Source: an uncultured Lachnospiraceae bacterium (GTDB lineage Bacteria > Bacillota > Clostridia > Lachnospirales > Lachnospiraceae). From it: a stretch of 12,458 nucleotides of DNA. Within the stretch, counting starts at the first letter, position 1. Each line of letters starts with the position of its first letter. The notes below the pieces were generated by a model. The model saw only the letters and a program-made list of their open reading frames with translations, made no database searches and was not told the DNA's origin. The DNA is taken from assembly GCA_947177465.1 (NCBI GenBank), contig CAMWUP010000031.1, positions 1-12,458 of the forward strand. The letters run 5' to 3'. Position numbers and translations under genes: made by a program. Shown here piece by piece: positions 11,988-12,458 of the stretch.

Positions 11988-12458
11988 TTACAGTTCTAAT
12001 CCCTTTATAAACATTTGTGCGCTATTTTTAATATACTCATCCTTCTCCACCTTAGATAACTCTTTTCCAAAGGATGCCCTTAAAAATGTATACCCGAATG
12101 TTGATGAAAAGACTGCCATAGCCAGCGCATCAAAATCAGCTTCGGGTATTTTACCCATTTCATACATTTTATTCAGATATTCCGTAAAAGACGATAGAAA
12201 AGCCTGCGGCACTTTCATAATAAGGGAAGCAGTCTCTTCATATAATTGTGGTGCCCTTAAGGCGATAGACAAGTTTACAAAATCCGGTGTCATCCGATCC
12301 ATATAAGCTCTCATAAACATTTCTATGTCTGCCTGTAAGTCCCATTGAACATTTTCAAAAATTTCGGGAGTGACATTCGCTCTCCACCCAGACTGATTTA
12401 CACCTTGCAGGACGATATCTTTTTTTCTTTTATATTTACGGAAGAGCGTTCATTCATT
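11988..12458 (-). pseudogene. TetR/AcrR-family regulator with in-frame stop, 5' end outside window
   Basis: From 12449 down, the frame reads TLFRKYKRKKDIVLQGVNQS and continues through an all-helical ligand-binding domain to FIKGLEL (153 codons). TLFRKYK is the recognition-helix end of the TetR DNA-binding domain, and the remaining length fits a TetR protein of about 190 aa lacking its first 40 residues. The codon before TLF is TGA (12450-12452), preceded by Asn-Glu. Relatives usually read N-E-R-T-L-F, and a single C-to-T change would turn CGA (Arg) into this TGA. No ribosome site precedes any later start, so the visible part is probably not translated as an active repressor. A sequencing error is the main alternative. 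It lies directly upstream of the palindrome and ilvB on the same strand. Confidence 0.7.

Noticed and set aside
12400..12457. Short frame starting ATG at 12455-12457 as an alternative TetR start
   Set aside because: It gives MNERSS and then an unrelated sequence ending in a stop after 18 codons. The TetR homology is in the other frame.

Overview
The window looks like chromosome from a moderately AT-rich Firmicute, most likely a gut Clostridia/Lachnospiraceae-type bacterium (inference). The grounds are near-perfect Shine-Dalgarno sequences (AAAGGAGG type) before most genes, sigma-A promoters of TTGACA/TATAAT type with 17-bp spacers, use of TTG and GTG starts, and the protein families present. 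No rRNA, tRNA, CRISPR array or complete mobile element is visible.

Left part (1-2852). An intact APH(3')-type aminoglycoside phosphotransferase gene (minus) and a GH13 amylosucrase-like gene (plus) diverge from a 164-bp region in which each has its own good promoter. The amylosucrase gene ends against recQ in a 20-bp convergent gap.

Middle-left (2853-6217). An extended -10 promoter drives a compact minus-strand operon: a GNAT acetyltransferase, an ArsC/Spx-type thioredoxin-fold protein, then RecQ helicase. The Shine-Dalgarno of each downstream gene touches the stop codon of the gene before it. A short open frame ahead of the acetyltransferase ends in a GTGA overlap with its start. A second, unrelated GNAT gene lies upstream of the operon promoter.

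Middle (6218-8059). A YfcE/MJ0936-type metallophosphoesterase, a possible 34-codon ORF and a DUF6483-like gene with a TTG start are packed together on the minus strand. Upstream of them, about 500 bp (7543-8059) hold no intact gene. This stretch contains a dead piece of an IS200/IS605 TnpA, a fossil control region (promoter, TTGCA inverted repeat, Shine-Dalgarno) leading into an XRE-type helix-turn-helix fragment whose start codon is now ACG, an unrecognised 62-codon fragment, and a perfect 10-bp hairpin.

Right part (8060-12458). Running leftwards are a TetR-family regulator, ilvB and ilvN (acetohydroxyacid synthase large and small subunits, ATGA overlap), an ECF-type sigma factor with a cysteine-containing C-terminal extension, and a DUF2461 gene coupled to the sigma gene. 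The TetR frame carries an in-frame TGA just before its recognition helix, and a 26-bp near-palindrome separates it from ilvB. The likely reading is that ilvBN were or are controlled by this regulator and that the regulator may be broken in this strain.

I see no clear new multi-gene system. The most interesting items are the TetR nonsense codon with the adjacent palindrome, the stranded XRE control region, the amylosucrase in this setting, the sigma/DUF2461 pair without an anti-sigma gene, and two possible short ORFs fitted tightly between genes.
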